A DNA stretch of 64,000 nucleotides, taken from assembly GCF_001865995.1 (NCBI RefSeq), contig NZ_MLQQ01000018.1, positions 186,001 through 250,000 on the forward strand, given 5' to 3'. Each line of letters opens with the position of its first letter. Positions within the stretch are counted from its first letter, which is position 1. Position numbers and translations under genes: made by a program. Source of the stretch: Anaerobacillus arseniciselenatis. GTDB lineage: Bacteria; Bacillota; Bacilli; Bacillales; Anaerobacillaceae. The notes beneath the pieces are model-generated. The model did not search any database. It saw nothing but the letters and a program-made list of their open reading frames with translations, and had not been told where the DNA came from. Below, piece after piece: positions 18,665 through 26,994 of the stretch.

Positions 18665-18802
18665 TTAAACTTGAGTTTTGAGTTCACAAAAGTAGGGCTT
18701 CGAAGCGTTTCTTTCAACAACCGAACCATTTGCAAAAGAAGACCGCGTCCTTAAATATAGTAAAGCTCGTTTTGAGTAAATACCAGAAAAGCTACAAACG
18801 TA

Positions 18803-18830
18803 AAAAAGGTCGCTCAAGGCGACCTTTATC
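18803..18830. terminator. Bidirectional terminator between the sirtuin and the membrane protein
   Basis: AAAGGTCGC and GCGACCTTT flank a short loop; A residues on the left give a T run for the minus strand. The stop codon of the minus-strand gene (18826-18828) lies inside the stem. Confidence 0.8.
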
Positions 18831-19284
18831 TTAACAATGGTATTTTTATTTTCAGATTAAACTTTTGTAAAATAAACCAAATCAATAACAACGGTATGTG
18901 TATTACAAAAACACCAGCTAATATTCGTAGCCATGGACTAGCTGCGATCTGTTCAAACGGTATTACTTGTGTAAGTGGTATAAGGATAATGATTTCTAAA
19001 GCTACTAATAAAATATAACTGATAAGGCTAATAATAATTCCAGTAAGTATTTTAAAGCGAAAAAGAACGATTAATATTATTGCAAAAAATGTAAAATTTA
19101 TTACCGGCTTTATTGAACTGTTCATGAGTATACTAAAAATAAAGGCCACTCCACCCCATAGAAAAGCAAAGAGTATCATTTTCTTTAAGTTTTCTTTAAT
19201 AGAAATACTTAATAGTGTAAAAGTGACTGCTAGTAATAAAAATGCCTCTGGAACGGATAATAAGAAATAACTAAACCAAGCCAT
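18826..19284 (-). CDS. Multi-pass membrane protein, possibly a stand-alone sensor domain
   Basis: 152 aa with about five TM segments and no soluble domain. The start (LLSVPEAFLLLAVTFTLL) and the repeating hydrophobic layout resemble the N-terminal membrane sensor of AgrC/ComD-type GHKL kinases, but the kinase part is missing. It contains no Cys, so it is not an AgrB protease. GGGAG lies upstream of the ATG. It lies downstream of, and on the same strand as, a GHKL kinase and a small AgrD-like peptide gene. A receptor role is inference. Confidence 0.6.
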   Translation of the reverse strand: MAWFSYFLLSVPEAFLLLAVTFTLLSISIKENLKKMILFAFLWGGVAFIFSILMNSSIKPVINFTFFAIILIVLFRFKILTGIIISLISYILLVALEIIILIPLTQVIPFEQIAASPWLRILAGVFVIHIPLLLIWFILQKFNLKIKIPLLR

Positions 19285-19437
19285 ATAATCTCCCTTTCTT
19301 GTAAAACATAGATGATATTAAACTATTATAATACAAACTTTATAAGGATTCGACATTTTTCTACATAAGTCCCCAAAAATATTCATTCTGATAAACGTAG
19401 CGGATAGTGAGAGAGACCGATGGATTTTTTTATAAGA

Positions 19438-19470
19438 TAAAAAAGCTACTGTAGATCAGTAGCACTTAAG
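19438..19470 (-). terminator. Terminator after the small peptide ORF
   Basis: On the minus strand GCTACTGATC / GATCTACAGTAGC forms a stem followed by TTTTTTATC. It separates the kinase/peptide unit from the membrane-protein gene. Confidence 0.75.
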
Positions 19471-19477
19471 TATGTAT

Positions 19478-19615
19478 TTATTCACTGTCTTTTGGTAATT
19501 TCGGTTGATATAACATACCACCAGATGCCCCATAGCGAACATAATCTACTTCTGTCGTTTTTTCTATAATATCACATAAAATTTCTGCTAATCGCTGATT
19601 AACATTAATAATCAT
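19478..19615 (-). CDS. AgrD-like cyclic peptide precursor candidate
   Basis: A 45-aa ORF whose ATG overlaps the last codons of the kinase gene, with AAAGGTG as ribosome binding site. An amphipathic N-terminal helix (LAEILCDIIEKTTE) is followed by ASGGML and then YQPKLPKDSE. AgrD-type precursors have this order: helix, short core with Cys or Ser, then a charged tail with a Pro-Lys-x-x-Pro-like motif. A Ser (residue 31) sits five positions before the tail, so a serine lactone core is possible. No agrB is nearby. Too short for routine gene calls; assignment is tentative. Confidence 0.5.
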   Translation of the reverse strand: MIINVNQRLAEILCDIIEKTTEVDYVRYGASGGMLYQPKLPKDSE

Positions 19616-20438
19616 TTTTTTCACCTTTTGGTAAACTAATTTCGAAGATGACTAAATTGTCTCTCGTGTCGATCGTCATTGTGCCTTTATATTTTTCGGT
19701 AATCTCTCGGATGATAGAAAGGCCATAGCCTCTGTTTTCTTCTTTTGTCGAAAATCCTGACTCAAAATGCTCATCACTAATCTCGTTTTGATTAGCGCTA
19801 TTTTGGACGATCAATTTTATTTCTTTACCACTTTGAATGTTTAATTGGATGGTGCGAGCTTCAATAGGTAATTCCATAGTAGCTTCATAGGCGTTGTCTA
19901 ATAAATTACTTATTAAGCGAATTAAATCAGTTGATGGTAAAATTTTTACGATTTCTTCACTTTCAATACTCATATTAAACGGTATTTTTTCACGGTGGTA
20001 CTTGTCCATCTTTGAATATAACATCGAGGCAAGCACCGGATTTTCAATGGTTAATGCTTTATTATTAATACGTATTTCACCAATCATTTCATTAATGTAA
20101 GAATTCGCCGAGTCAAAATTATTTATTTTCATTAACCCAGAAATAACAGTTAAATGATTATTTAAATCATGACGATCCGAGCGAACGGAGGCCACTAACG
20201 AACGAAACTCATCTACGTGAGTCGATTCTGAAGCGGCAATTTTTCGTTCTTCCTCTTTTTTATAAACTTTACTTAAAACGTAAAGAGATACGAAGTTTAA
20301 TAGAACGACGAAAATCAGGGGTGCTGGTATCCCAATAAAATCTAAAGCGTTATCTTGAAACCCAGCAATTGAAGTAATAGTAAAAAAAACTAATAAAATT
20401 TGTATTAAAACAATAAGAACTAAAGTGACAATATACAT
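19605..20438 (-). CDS. GHKL-type sensor histidine kinase (AgrC-like)
   Basis: 277 aa. Two hydrophobic segments (about 4-25 and 36-58) precede a SpoB/AgrC-type dimerisation helix with the phosphoacceptor His in RSDRHDLNNHL (about residue 93) and an ATPase domain with an N box (LLDNAYEA) and G box (NRGYGLSIIREI). Shorter than normal AgrC (about 430 aa) because the sensor has only two TM segments. No response regulator is adjacent. It overlaps the small peptide ORF by 11 bases, which suggests translational coupling. Possible partner in peptide sensing (inference). Confidence 0.82.
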   Translation of the reverse strand: MYIVTLVLIVLIQILLVFFTITSIAGFQDNALDFIGIPAPLIFVVLLNFVSLYVLSKVYKKEEERKIAASESTHVDEFRSLVASVRSDRHDLNNHLTVISGLMKINNFDSANSYINEMIGEIRINNKALTIENPVLASMLYSKMDKYHREKIPFNMSIESEEIVKILPSTDLIRLISNLLDNAYEATMELPIEARTIQLNIQSGKEIKLIVQNSANQNEISDEHFESGFSTKEENRGYGLSIIREITEKYKGTMTIDTRDNLVIFEISLPKGEKNDY

Positions 20439-20583
20439 AAAATATATACATAATAACTGCGTTCATTTGAAACACAGCTATTTTTCTCCTTTTATATTTA
20501 TATCTAGCAAGAATTATACCATAAATATACTAATCGTTATGCAATAAATTATACAAAACTATTTTTAGTAAAAAGTCGAACAC

Positions 20584-20662
20584 CTTCGTATCCAACTAAC
20601 CACTAACCAACAAACCAACAAATCAACTAACTCAAAAAAGCTCCCTTATACAAGGAAGCTTT
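20584..20662 (-). repeat. GTTGGTTAG repeat plus terminator of the polyferredoxin gene
   Basis: 20592-20632 is a minus-strand GTTGATTTG...GTTGGTTAGTGGTTAGTTGG run. 20636-20662 is a stem (AAGCTTCCTT / AAGGGAGCTT on the minus strand) followed by TTTTTT, suitable to terminate the gene at 20669-21679. Confidence 0.75.
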
Positions 20663-20668
20663 AGACTG

Positions 20669-21679
20669 TTAATTCTCAAGAAGTTGAATTAAGTATCGAT
20701 ATTGATCGTACGTAATTTCTGATTCCCAATGGCCAGTAAGTTTAGCAATGACAACAACGATAAAGAAGAGAGCGAAAAAGCCGAGTGGTAATGCCCAACG
20801 ATCAATTTTCTTCGTAGCGACTGTCATGTTGAGAGTGTCGTTCACAGGACATGCTTCAACGCATTGTAGACATGCGGTACATTCCACGTTTCTAACGGCT
20901 TTTTTCTTTGCGACATCAATTTTATTCGGGCAAGCACGCGTACAAGCATTACAATCGATGCAGCTTTCTTCATTTCGTTTTACTTTCGTTAATTGAAACA
21001 GCGAACCGAGACCAATGAGCGCGCCGTATGGACATAAGAAGCGACACCAAAAATTTCGGATAAAAAGAGAAAGGACGACTAACGTTAAAATAACGAAAAA
21101 AGCTAATGTACTAATGTTTAAGAAAAATAACATCATACTAACATCAGATGTCATATTATACGGTGTCGTCATAAACTGATAAACAGCCATCACGGGCATT
21201 TGAATTAAGATGAAATATAAAAAATAGAACAAGATTAAATATTTCACTGAATACAAAATCCAACGAACCCACCTTGGCGGGTTAAAATCACGTTTAAAGA
21301 TTTTCTTGCCCAGATTGCCGATCCATTCACTTAAAGTGCCAACTGGACAAAGCCAGCTACAAAACGTTCTTCGGAAAATGATCCCTGAGGCAACAAAAAA
21401 CGTAAACAACACTAATCCAGCTGGGTGGATCATGTCAAAGTGACCGGTTGAAAACCAAATTCGAAGCGAAAGCAGCGAACTAATTGGTAAAAAACCTTCA
21501 ACCGCCGGTGGTTTTTCAACATATGGCGTCATTCCTGATGTTGCAAAATGTAGGTAAAATCGGTAAAACTGATAACCGACATAAAGAAGAAAAATCGTAA
21601 ACGCAAGCTGAGTAGCCAACCTTGCAGTTTGCAACGGATTTTTCATTATTTGTTTTTTAAGATTAACTTGTAAATTCAT
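20669..21679 (-). CDS. Membrane polyferredoxin, NapH/YccM-like 4Fe-4S protein
   Basis: 336 aa with about five TM segments and four Cys clusters. Two membrane-edge motifs, CSWLCPVG and CRFLCPYG, match the CxxxCP motifs of NapH/NosR/RdxA-type proteins. Two classical 4Fe-4S motifs follow: CIDCNACTRACP and CTACLQCVEACP, each with a terminal Cys-Pro. Such proteins pass electrons from the quinone pool to a partner reductase or regulator. No partner is adjacent, so the acceptor is unknown. Preceded by AGGGGG. It is divergent from yhdT-panF. Confidence 0.86.
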   Translation of the reverse strand: MNLQVNLKKQIMKNPLQTARLATQLAFTIFLLYVGYQFYRFYLHFATSGMTPYVEKPPAVEGFLPISSLLSLRIWFSTGHFDMIHPAGLVLFTFFVASGIIFRRTFCSWLCPVGTLSEWIGNLGKKIFKRDFNPPRWVRWILYSVKYLILFYFLYFILIQMPVMAVYQFMTTPYNMTSDVSMMLFFLNISTLAFFVILTLVVLSLFIRNFWCRFLCPYGALIGLGSLFQLTKVKRNEESCIDCNACTRACPNKIDVAKKKAVRNVECTACLQCVEACPVNDTLNMTVATKKIDRWALPLGFFALFFIVVVIAKLTGHWESEITYDQYRYLIQLLEN

Positions 21680-21881
21680 GTTTACCCCCTAGAGTTTTCT
21701 CTATTTTGATCTAAGTATAGAAAACGTTGGAGTTTTTTTAGGTGACGAACGTCACAAAATTTTCCTGAAATAGTGACGTAAATATGAAGATATATTGAAG
21801 TTTTATGTGCACAATTATTTATACGGAAAAACTTATAGAAATTTGCCAATATTCACTAAACTAGTTAATATAGACATGAAT

Positions 21882-21906
21882 GGTTGGTTTGTTGGTTAGT
21901 TAGAAA
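21882..21906 (+). repeat. GTTGGTTAG repeat next to the yhdT start
   Basis: GGTTGGTTTGTTGGTTAGTT lies directly before the GGAAG ribosome binding site of yhdT, so it is part of the mRNA leader. Confidence 0.6.
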
Positions 21907-21918
21907 GGAAGTGGTGTG

Positions 21919-22203
21919 ATGAACAATCAAATTGACCCAAAAGATCCGCGCTTTAAAATTGCCAATCGAGAAGCGCTTATTGGAATAGGACTCGTTATTT
22001 TTAATTTTATTTGGTGGTTTGGTTTTGCTTATGGGTTAGGCTCTGCGCCGGTCGAAGAGTACTCGTATGTTTTTGGGATGCCAGCTTGGTTTTTTTATAG
22101 CTGTGTTCTCGGCTTTGTTGTGATGGTCATCCTCGTCATCATTATGGTGAAATGCTTTTTCAAAGAGGTCGATTTTGACGTTGAAGAGGAGGATCATACA
22201 TGA
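21919..22203 (+). CDS. yhdT: YhdT-family small membrane protein, companion of PanF
   Basis: 94 aa with two TM segments (about 21-43 and 56-80). It matches the short YhdT/DUF997 proteins that are regularly encoded upstream of sodium/pantothenate symporters. The last four bases overlap the panF start (ATGA), indicating coupling. An in-frame GTG at 21916 precedes the ATG, but GGAAG spacing favours 21919. Its role in PanF function is not established. Confidence 0.85.
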   Translation: MNNQIDPKDPRFKIANREALIGIGLVIFNFIWWFGFAYGLGSAPVEEYSYVFGMPAWFFYSCVLGFVVMVILVIIMVKCFFKEVDFDVEEEDHT

Positions 22204-23654
22204 ACTGGCCAGTTGTTATTCCGTTAATAATTTTTATAATTTCAATTTTTTTCATCGGATTTTGGTCATCAAAATACATAAAAAACTCTAGTAACTTTTT
22301 GCAAGAATATTTTTTAGGAAGTCGCGAGCTCGGTGGGTTCATATTAGCGATGACAATGGTTGCGACATACGGAAGTGCGAGCAGCTTTATTGGGGGACCA
22401 GGTGTTGCCTACACGCAAGGATTAGGCTGGGTACTACTCGCGATGGCTCAAGTGGCAACGGGCTATTTTGTATTAATGGTACTAGGGAAGAAGTTTGCTA
22501 TTTACGCGCGTAAATATAAAGCGATTACGCTCATTGACTTTTTAAAATGTAGATACAACAACAGCAAATGGGTCGTGTTAATCTCGGCGTTTAGTATTAT
22601 TGTATTTTTATTTTCAGCAATGGCTGCCCAATGGATTGGTGGAGCTCGATTAATTGAATCGTTAACAGGTTTAAATTACACTTCTGCGCTCTTTATCTTT
22701 GCGGTTGCAGTACTTATTTATGTCATTATCGGTGGTTTTAGAGCGGTGGCGTTTACAGATATGATCCAAGGGGTTGTCATGTTTGTCGGAACATTGATCA
22801 TTTTAATTGGAACAATCATTGCCGGTGGAGGTATCTCCAATATTATGGCGGATCTCGTCGCTGAAAATCCGAACTTAGTGACACCGTACGGTTACGATGG
22901 GAGTTTAACACCTGCGTATGTTTCTTCGTTTTGGATTTTAGTTGGTGTAGGGGTTGTTGCTCTTCCACAAGTGACGGTTCGAGCGATGGCTTATAAAAAT
23001 TCGAAGGCGATGCACCGGGCGCTTATTACAGGGACAATTGTTGTTGGCTTCATTATGCTTGGGATGCATTTAATTGGTGTTTTTGCCCGTCCAATTTTAC
23101 CGGGGATTGAAGTCGGTGATTCGGTAATGCCACTTATCGCGATGGAAGTGTTACCACCATGGCTTGCCGGGATTGTGTTAGCAGCACCACTTGCGGCGAT
23201 TATGTCAACCGTTGACTCACTATTATTAATTGTAAGTTCTGCGGTCGTTAAAGATGTTTATGTTAATTACATAAAGCCAACCGCGACGCAAAAACAAGTG
23301 AAACGAGTGAGTTATACAGTTACTGGTATATTAGGGATCCTTGTTTTTTCAATGGCATTAAGTCCGCCTAATTTACTAGTTTGGTTAAATTTATTTGCTT
23401 TTGGTGGCTTACAAGCAACTTTTATTTGGCCGGTCATAATGGGGCTTTATTGGCACCGAGGCAATCAATATGGAGCGGTTGCATCGATGATCGTCGGGAT
23501 CAGTTCCTATATCATAATTCATACGTATTTTCCAGATTTATTAGGAGTTCATACCGTTATTTTCCCAATTTTATTTTCGCTCCTAGCGTTTGTTACGGTT
23601 AGTTTAATGAAGAAGGATACTTCGAGTTCAACTTTAAATTCAAGTGTTTATTAA
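22200..23654 (+). CDS. panF: Sodium/pantothenate symporter
   Basis: A 484-aa sodium:solute symporter (SSS family) with 12-13 TM segments. TM1 region reads FFIGFWSSKYIKNSSNF then FLGSRELGGFILAMTMVATYGSASSF, the family's Na+-site signature; the GIVLAAPLAAIMSTVDSLLL motif in the second half is also characteristic. Overlap with yhdT supports PanF, which imports pantothenate for CoA synthesis. Substrate by family and context, not proven. Confidence 0.88.
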   Translation: MNWPVVIPLIIFIISIFFIGFWSSKYIKNSSNFLQEYFLGSRELGGFILAMTMVATYGSASSFIGGPGVAYTQGLGWVLLAMAQVATGYFVLMVLGKKFAIYARKYKAITLIDFLKCRYNNSKWVVLISAFSIIVFLFSAMAAQWIGGARLIESLTGLNYTSALFIFAVAVLIYVIIGGFRAVAFTDMIQGVVMFVGTLIILIGTIIAGGGISNIMADLVAENPNLVTPYGYDGSLTPAYVSSFWILVGVGVVALPQVTVRAMAYKNSKAMHRALITGTIVVGFIMLGMHLIGVFARPILPGIEVGDSVMPLIAMEVLPPWLAGIVLAAPLAAIMSTVDSLLLIVSSAVVKDVYVNYIKPTATQKQVKRVSYTVTGILGILVFSMALSPPNLLVWLNLFAFGGLQATFIWPVIMGLYWHRGNQYGAVASMIVGISSYIIIHTYFPDLLGVHTVIFPILFSLLAFVTVSLMKKDTSSSTLNSSVY

Positions 23655-23655
23655 G

Positions 23656-23776
23656 TGAGTGAATTTCATAATTTCCAAAAACGAACCACATCATGCAATA
23701 TATAGTTTGCGGATGGTTTTGGCGCAACTATATATTGATCTTAGTGGCGAGAATAATGAATTATGAAATTCATTAA
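23656..23776. repeat. ~120-bp terminal-inverted-repeat element, copy B (inverted)
   Basis: Begins GTGAATTTCATAATTTCC and ends AATTATGAAATTCATT, reversed relative to 11057-11176 with the same CAATATATAG core. It starts two bases after the panF stop. 23777-23965 holds no other recognised feature. Confidence 0.85.
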
Positions 23777-23965
23777 AGTGTTAACGGTGAAAACTTTAAT
23801 AACGTCATCTAACATTCATTACTTTTGTAATGTGGTTATGGTGGCGTTTTAGTTTTTCATTATTTGTCCTTTATTTGCGATTTAAATTCTATGTTTCGCT
23901 TAAAGTTTATCTTAAGTCGGCTTTGTCGAAACTGAAGGTAGTATGAAACGAAAGTGAGACCGACA

Positions 23966-24670
23966 ATGAATACAAACTTTTTTCATTTATCCATAGAGTT
24001 GATTGCAGGATTTTTTGCCTTACTATTAATAACAAAGTTGTTAGGGAAAACGAAAATCACGCAATTGACCCCGTTTGATTTTGTTTCCGCCCTCGTTTTA
24101 GGGGAGTTAATCGGTAACGCGATTTACAATAAAGATATTGGCCTTCGCTATGTTCTGTATGCGATTGGGTTATGGGGATCATTTATCCTTTTGTTAGAAA
24201 TTGTGACGCAAAAATATAAGAAAACGAGGGGAATTTTAGAAGGAAATCCTGCTGTCGTGATTCGTAATGGAAAAATTGATCGAGAACAATTGAAGAAAAA
24301 CAAGTTAGATTTAAATCAATTACAGCATTTACTTCGGGATAAAGAGGTATTTTCAATGCGCGAGGTAGAATATGCAATTTTAGAAGCGAACGGAACTGTC
24401 AATGTGTTAAGGAAGCCGAATTATGAAAAGCCAACGAAAGGGGATTTAAATCTTCCTCCTAAAAAAGTCCATTTACCGATTACGTTAATTACAGATGGGG
24501 AAGTACTGTGGGACAACTTGAAGGAAGCAGGATTTGATGAAGAGTGGCTTCAACTCCAACTAGCATCACATGGCATCGTGAAAGCAGAACAAGTCCTGTT
24601 TGCGGAGTGGTTAGAAGGGGAGCCGTTGTTCATTAATAAGTTTATCGAGCCGAAGTTACAGGAACAGTGA
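23966..24670 (+). CDS. DUF421 membrane protein (YetF family)
   Basis: About 234 aa. Three N-terminal TM segments (about 8-27, 35-55, 58-80) are followed by a cytoplasmic region with LTPFDFVSALVLGELIGNAI, the DUF421 signature, and a RGILEGNPAVVIRNGKID domain. B. subtilis relatives are YetF, YrbG and YdfR, some in spore-related operons; biochemical function is unknown. A GTG at 23954 opens the frame, but the ATG at 23966 with upstream AGTGAG is a likelier start. Confidence 0.85.
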   Translation: MNTNFFHLSIELIAGFFALLLITKLLGKTKITQLTPFDFVSALVLGELIGNAIYNKDIGLRYVLYAIGLWGSFILLLEIVTQKYKKTRGILEGNPAVVIRNGKIDREQLKKNKLDLNQLQHLLRDKEVFSMREVEYAILEANGTVNVLRKPNYEKPTKGDLNLPPKKVHLPITLITDGEVLWDNLKEAGFDEEWLQLQLASHGIVKAEQVLFAEWLEGEPLFINKFIEPKLQEQ

Positions 24671-24692
24671 AATTGAAATAAATTAGTTAGTA

Positions 24693-24812
24693 TTTGAGTG
24701 AATTTCATAATTACCTAAATTGATCCATATTAAACTATAAGTAGTTGCGAGCGTTTCAACGCAACTACATATAGATACTTAATGGCGATGATATTGAATT
24801 ATGAAATTCATT
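24693..24812. repeat. ~120-bp terminal-inverted-repeat element, copy C
   Basis: GTGAATTTCATAATTACC at the left, GAATTATGAAATTCATT at the right, with an inner GTAGTTGCG...CGCAACTACATAT hairpin. The core belongs to the same variant as 40158-40278. Confidence 0.83.
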
Positions 24813-24838
24813 TTTCCATTAAAAATTTTTTGTGCAAT

Positions 24839-24868
24839 TAGCTTCTGGATAATACCGGAAGCTTTTTT
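24839..24868 (+). terminator. Terminator downstream of the DUF421 gene
   Basis: AGCTTCTGG pairs with CCGGAAGCT around ATAATA, followed by six T residues. The repeat copy C lies between gene and terminator. Confidence 0.82.
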
Positions 24869-24873
24869 AAAAA

Positions 24874-24982
24874 AGCGGGCGATGTCCCTGAACGAGCCTT
24901 CTTATTTTGCTAAAAAATAAACAGCGAAGGGAAGGAAAACGGCCGTCTTTTATAAAATATGTGATGACGGTTTATTATACAA
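24874..24982. repeat. Divergent composite repeat
   Basis: CCTGAACGAGCC and ACAGCGAAGGGAAGG are the conserved boxes of the B hairpin. The outer arms pair only partly (AAAAGCGGGC with GGCCGTCTTTT), and a degenerate A module (GATGACGGTTTATTATAC) follows. Confidence 0.6.
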
Positions 24983-25060
24983 CAAAAAGTTATTGAATAT
25001 TAAGAATAGCCCCAAGAAACTTTTTCTATATTTTTTTTATAAACTATTTCTCTACTTCCA

Positions 25061-25089
25061 TTAACACAGTATAATAGTTTTGTTATAAT
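25061..25089 (+). promoter_or_regulatory. SigA-type promoter of the AdoMet decarboxylase gene
   Basis: TTAACA (25061-25066) and TATAAT (25084-25089) with a 17-base spacer. It gives a leader of about 95 bases. Confidence 0.65.
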
Positions 25090-25188
25090 AACCTGAATGA
25101 AAAAATTATGTATCTTCTTTGTTTTGATTTAATCGTTACACGGGTAAATAATGGGTATTACTTAGAAGGTGAAAAAGGGGAAATAGGG

Positions 25189-25992
25189 ATGTTAACACGA
25201 GAGCAAAGAATTCAATTACACGGTTTTAACAATTTAACAAAGTCGTTAAGCTTCAACATGTATGACATTTGTTACACAAGAACAAAAGAAGAGCGCGAAG
25301 CTTATATCGCTTATATAGATGAACAATACAATGCGGACCGATTAACGAAAATTTTAGAAGATGTTACGAGTATTATCGGAGCGCACATTTTAAATGTCGC
25401 AAAGCAAGATTACGAGCCACAAGGAGCGAGTGTGACGATTTTAGTTTCTGAAGGACCAGTGGATGATGCCCCTAAAGGCTTTTTTAAAGAATCACCAGGG
25501 CCACTTCCAGAAACAGTTTTAGCGCACTTAGACAAAAGTCATATCACAGTTCATACGTATCCTGAATACCACCCTCATGAAGGGATTAGTACGTTCCGTG
25601 CTGATATTGACGTTGCAACCTGTGGAGAAATTTCACCACTAAAAGCATTAAATTATCTTATGCATTCGTTTGATACGGATATTATGACGATGGATTATCG
25701 TGTTCGCGGCTTCACAAGAGATATTAACGGTCATAAGCTTTTTATTGACCACGATATTAATTCAATCCAAAACTATATTCCTGAAGAAGTAAAAGATGAG
25801 TACGACATGATTGACGTTAACATTTATCCGGAAAATATTTTCCACACGAAAGCGAAATTAAAAGAATTCGACTTAAACAACTATCTTTTCGGGTATAAAA
25901 AAGAGTCATTAACCGATGAAAAACAAGAAGAAATCACACAGCTTATTAAGCGCGAGATGGATGAACTATATTACGGGAAAAATATAAAATAA
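25189..25992 (+). CDS. speD: S-adenosylmethionine decarboxylase proenzyme (E. coli-type SpeD)
   Basis: 267 aa, the long SpeD class found in E. coli and some bacilli, rather than the short SpeH form. It decarboxylates S-adenosylmethionine to supply aminopropyl groups for spermidine. The proenzyme cleaves itself at the Lys-Ser bond in [13 protein letters not shown]; Ser117 would become the pyruvoyl cofactor. A conserved [19 protein letters not shown] follows. A frame opens at 25108, but AAGGGG before the ATG at 25189 decides the start. No spermidine synthase gene is adjacent; a terminator follows directly. Confidence 0.92.
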   Translation: MLTREQRIQLHGFNNLTKSLSFNMYDICYTRTKEEREAYIAYIDEQYNADRLTKILEDVTSIIGAHILNVAKQDYEPQGASVTILVSEGPVDDAPKGFFKESPGPLPETVLAHLDKSHITVHTYPEYHPHEGISTFRADIDVATCGEISPLKALNYLMHSFDTDIMTMDYRVRGFTRDINGHKLFIDHDINSIQNYIPEEVKDEYDMIDVNIYPENIFHTKAKLKEFDLNNYLFGYKKESLTDEKQEEITQLIKREMDELYYGKNIK

Positions 25993-25999
25993 TTTGATT

Positions 26000-26030
26000 C
26001 GACAAGTGTTGGTGCGCTTGTCGTTTTTTT
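26000..26030 (+). terminator. Terminator of speD
   Basis: CGACAAG (26000-26006) pairs with CTTGTCG (26017-26023), followed by seven T residues. Confidence 0.88.
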
Positions 26031-26061
26031 ATGCATTATAAGCTGTTCAACATGTTTGGTT

Positions 26062-26150
26062 TTTACAGAAATAGGTAAATGCGTGTATATTGAAGGGTTC
26101 AATATGCATGAATTTTACAGTATCTAGGGAAATACATGTATAATGAGTTT
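26062..26150 (+). repeat. Terminator-like hairpin units after speD
   Basis: TATATTGAAGGGTTCAATATGC with AATTTTACAG after it, preceded by a second partial unit ending GGTTTTTACAG. Plus-strand orientation, the same as speD. Same family as 14070-14395. Confidence 0.6.
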
Positions 26151-26264
26151 TCTTACTATTGGTAACCCAATCTTAACGGTATTGGTTTTCCGTCATGCCC
26201 GTTTTATTTAGAATTACGTATTCTTTTGGTATAATATAGAAAATTACTATAAGGGTGTGTAGAA

Positions 26265-26456
26265 ATGTCACAATATATAGATTTAAGTCAAACGATTAAA
26301 AACGCAATGCCCGTTCATCCGTATGATGATGAAGTAAAGTTATACCAAGATAAATTTTTAGAACGTGACCAATATAATAATACAAAGCTAGAGGCTGGAA
26401 TGCATATCGGAACGCATATCGATGCGCCTAGACATTTGCTCGATCGAACGGAGTAG
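26265..26456 (+). pseudogene. N-terminal fragment of a cyclase/arylformamidase-like protein
   Basis: A 63-residue frame beginning MSQYIDLSQTIKNAMPVHP and containing MHIGTHIDAPRHLL, the metal-binding HxGTHxDAPxH motif of the cyclase family (PF04199; full length about 200 aa). A TAG ends it soon after the motif and no continuation is seen. AAGGGTG lies upstream. The enzyme cannot be complete; a gene remnant is the best reading. Confidence 0.75.
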
Positions 26457-26619
26457 AAGAGCCTGTTCAAAAATTCCTATCACCAAAATGTATTTATTTT
26501 GTAAAAGAATCGTTTAATTTTTTTACTTTTATACAATGGAAAGAATAAAACAAGTAACAAGAGAATACCGTAATCATCTTATCTTATTAAACAATTTTTA
26601 TGAAACGAGGGGATGCTAC

Positions 26620-26979
26620 ATGTCTAGAGATTTAATTGGAGATATGCTAAAGGCAAAGGAAAAAGATGTTCTCTATGAAAAGCCAAGAGGGATGGGGAAG
26701 CCACTCTCTAGAGAAGTTTTAGAAGGGGATGTTTTAGATAGGACAGTAAAACATGCTGGTTATTTACCTGAATGGATTAAACTCCAAAATGAAGTACGTG
26801 ATAGATTATTGAAAGTTATTACATTAATAAATACTAATCCATGTGATGATGATATTGATCAAGAATTTCAATCAATCAATAAGTTCATTAAAAAATATAA
26901 TCAAATTTGCCCTGCAAAAATGCAAAAAATGTTAGTTGACCGTGAACATGTAGAAAAACAAGTAGATAGTTGGAGATAA
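26620..26979 (+). CDS. DnaJ-homologue subfamily C member 28 domain protein (DUF1992)
   Basis: 119 aa, soluble. It holds the family pattern GKPLSREVLEGDVLDRTVKHAGYLPEW in which a GxGKPL box is followed by a short helix and PEWIKLQNEVR. Bacterial members lack a J domain; function unknown. GAGGGG lies seven bases before ATG 26620; an upstream in-frame start at 26536 has none. It sits between two decayed genes and is itself intact. Only 15 bases separate it from the MFS remnant. Confidence 0.8.
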   Translation: MSRDLIGDMLKAKEKDVLYEKPRGMGKPLSREVLEGDVLDRTVKHAGYLPEWIKLQNEVRDRLLKVITLINTNPCDDDIDQEFQSINKFIKKYNQICPAKMQKMLVDREHVEKQVDSWR

Positions 26980-26994
26980 TAGGAGCACCGTTTT

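Noticed and set aside
18826-19284. AgrB protease for the AgrD-like peptide
   Set aside because: The protein has no Cys and no His-Cys protease pattern; it looks like a membrane sensor instead.
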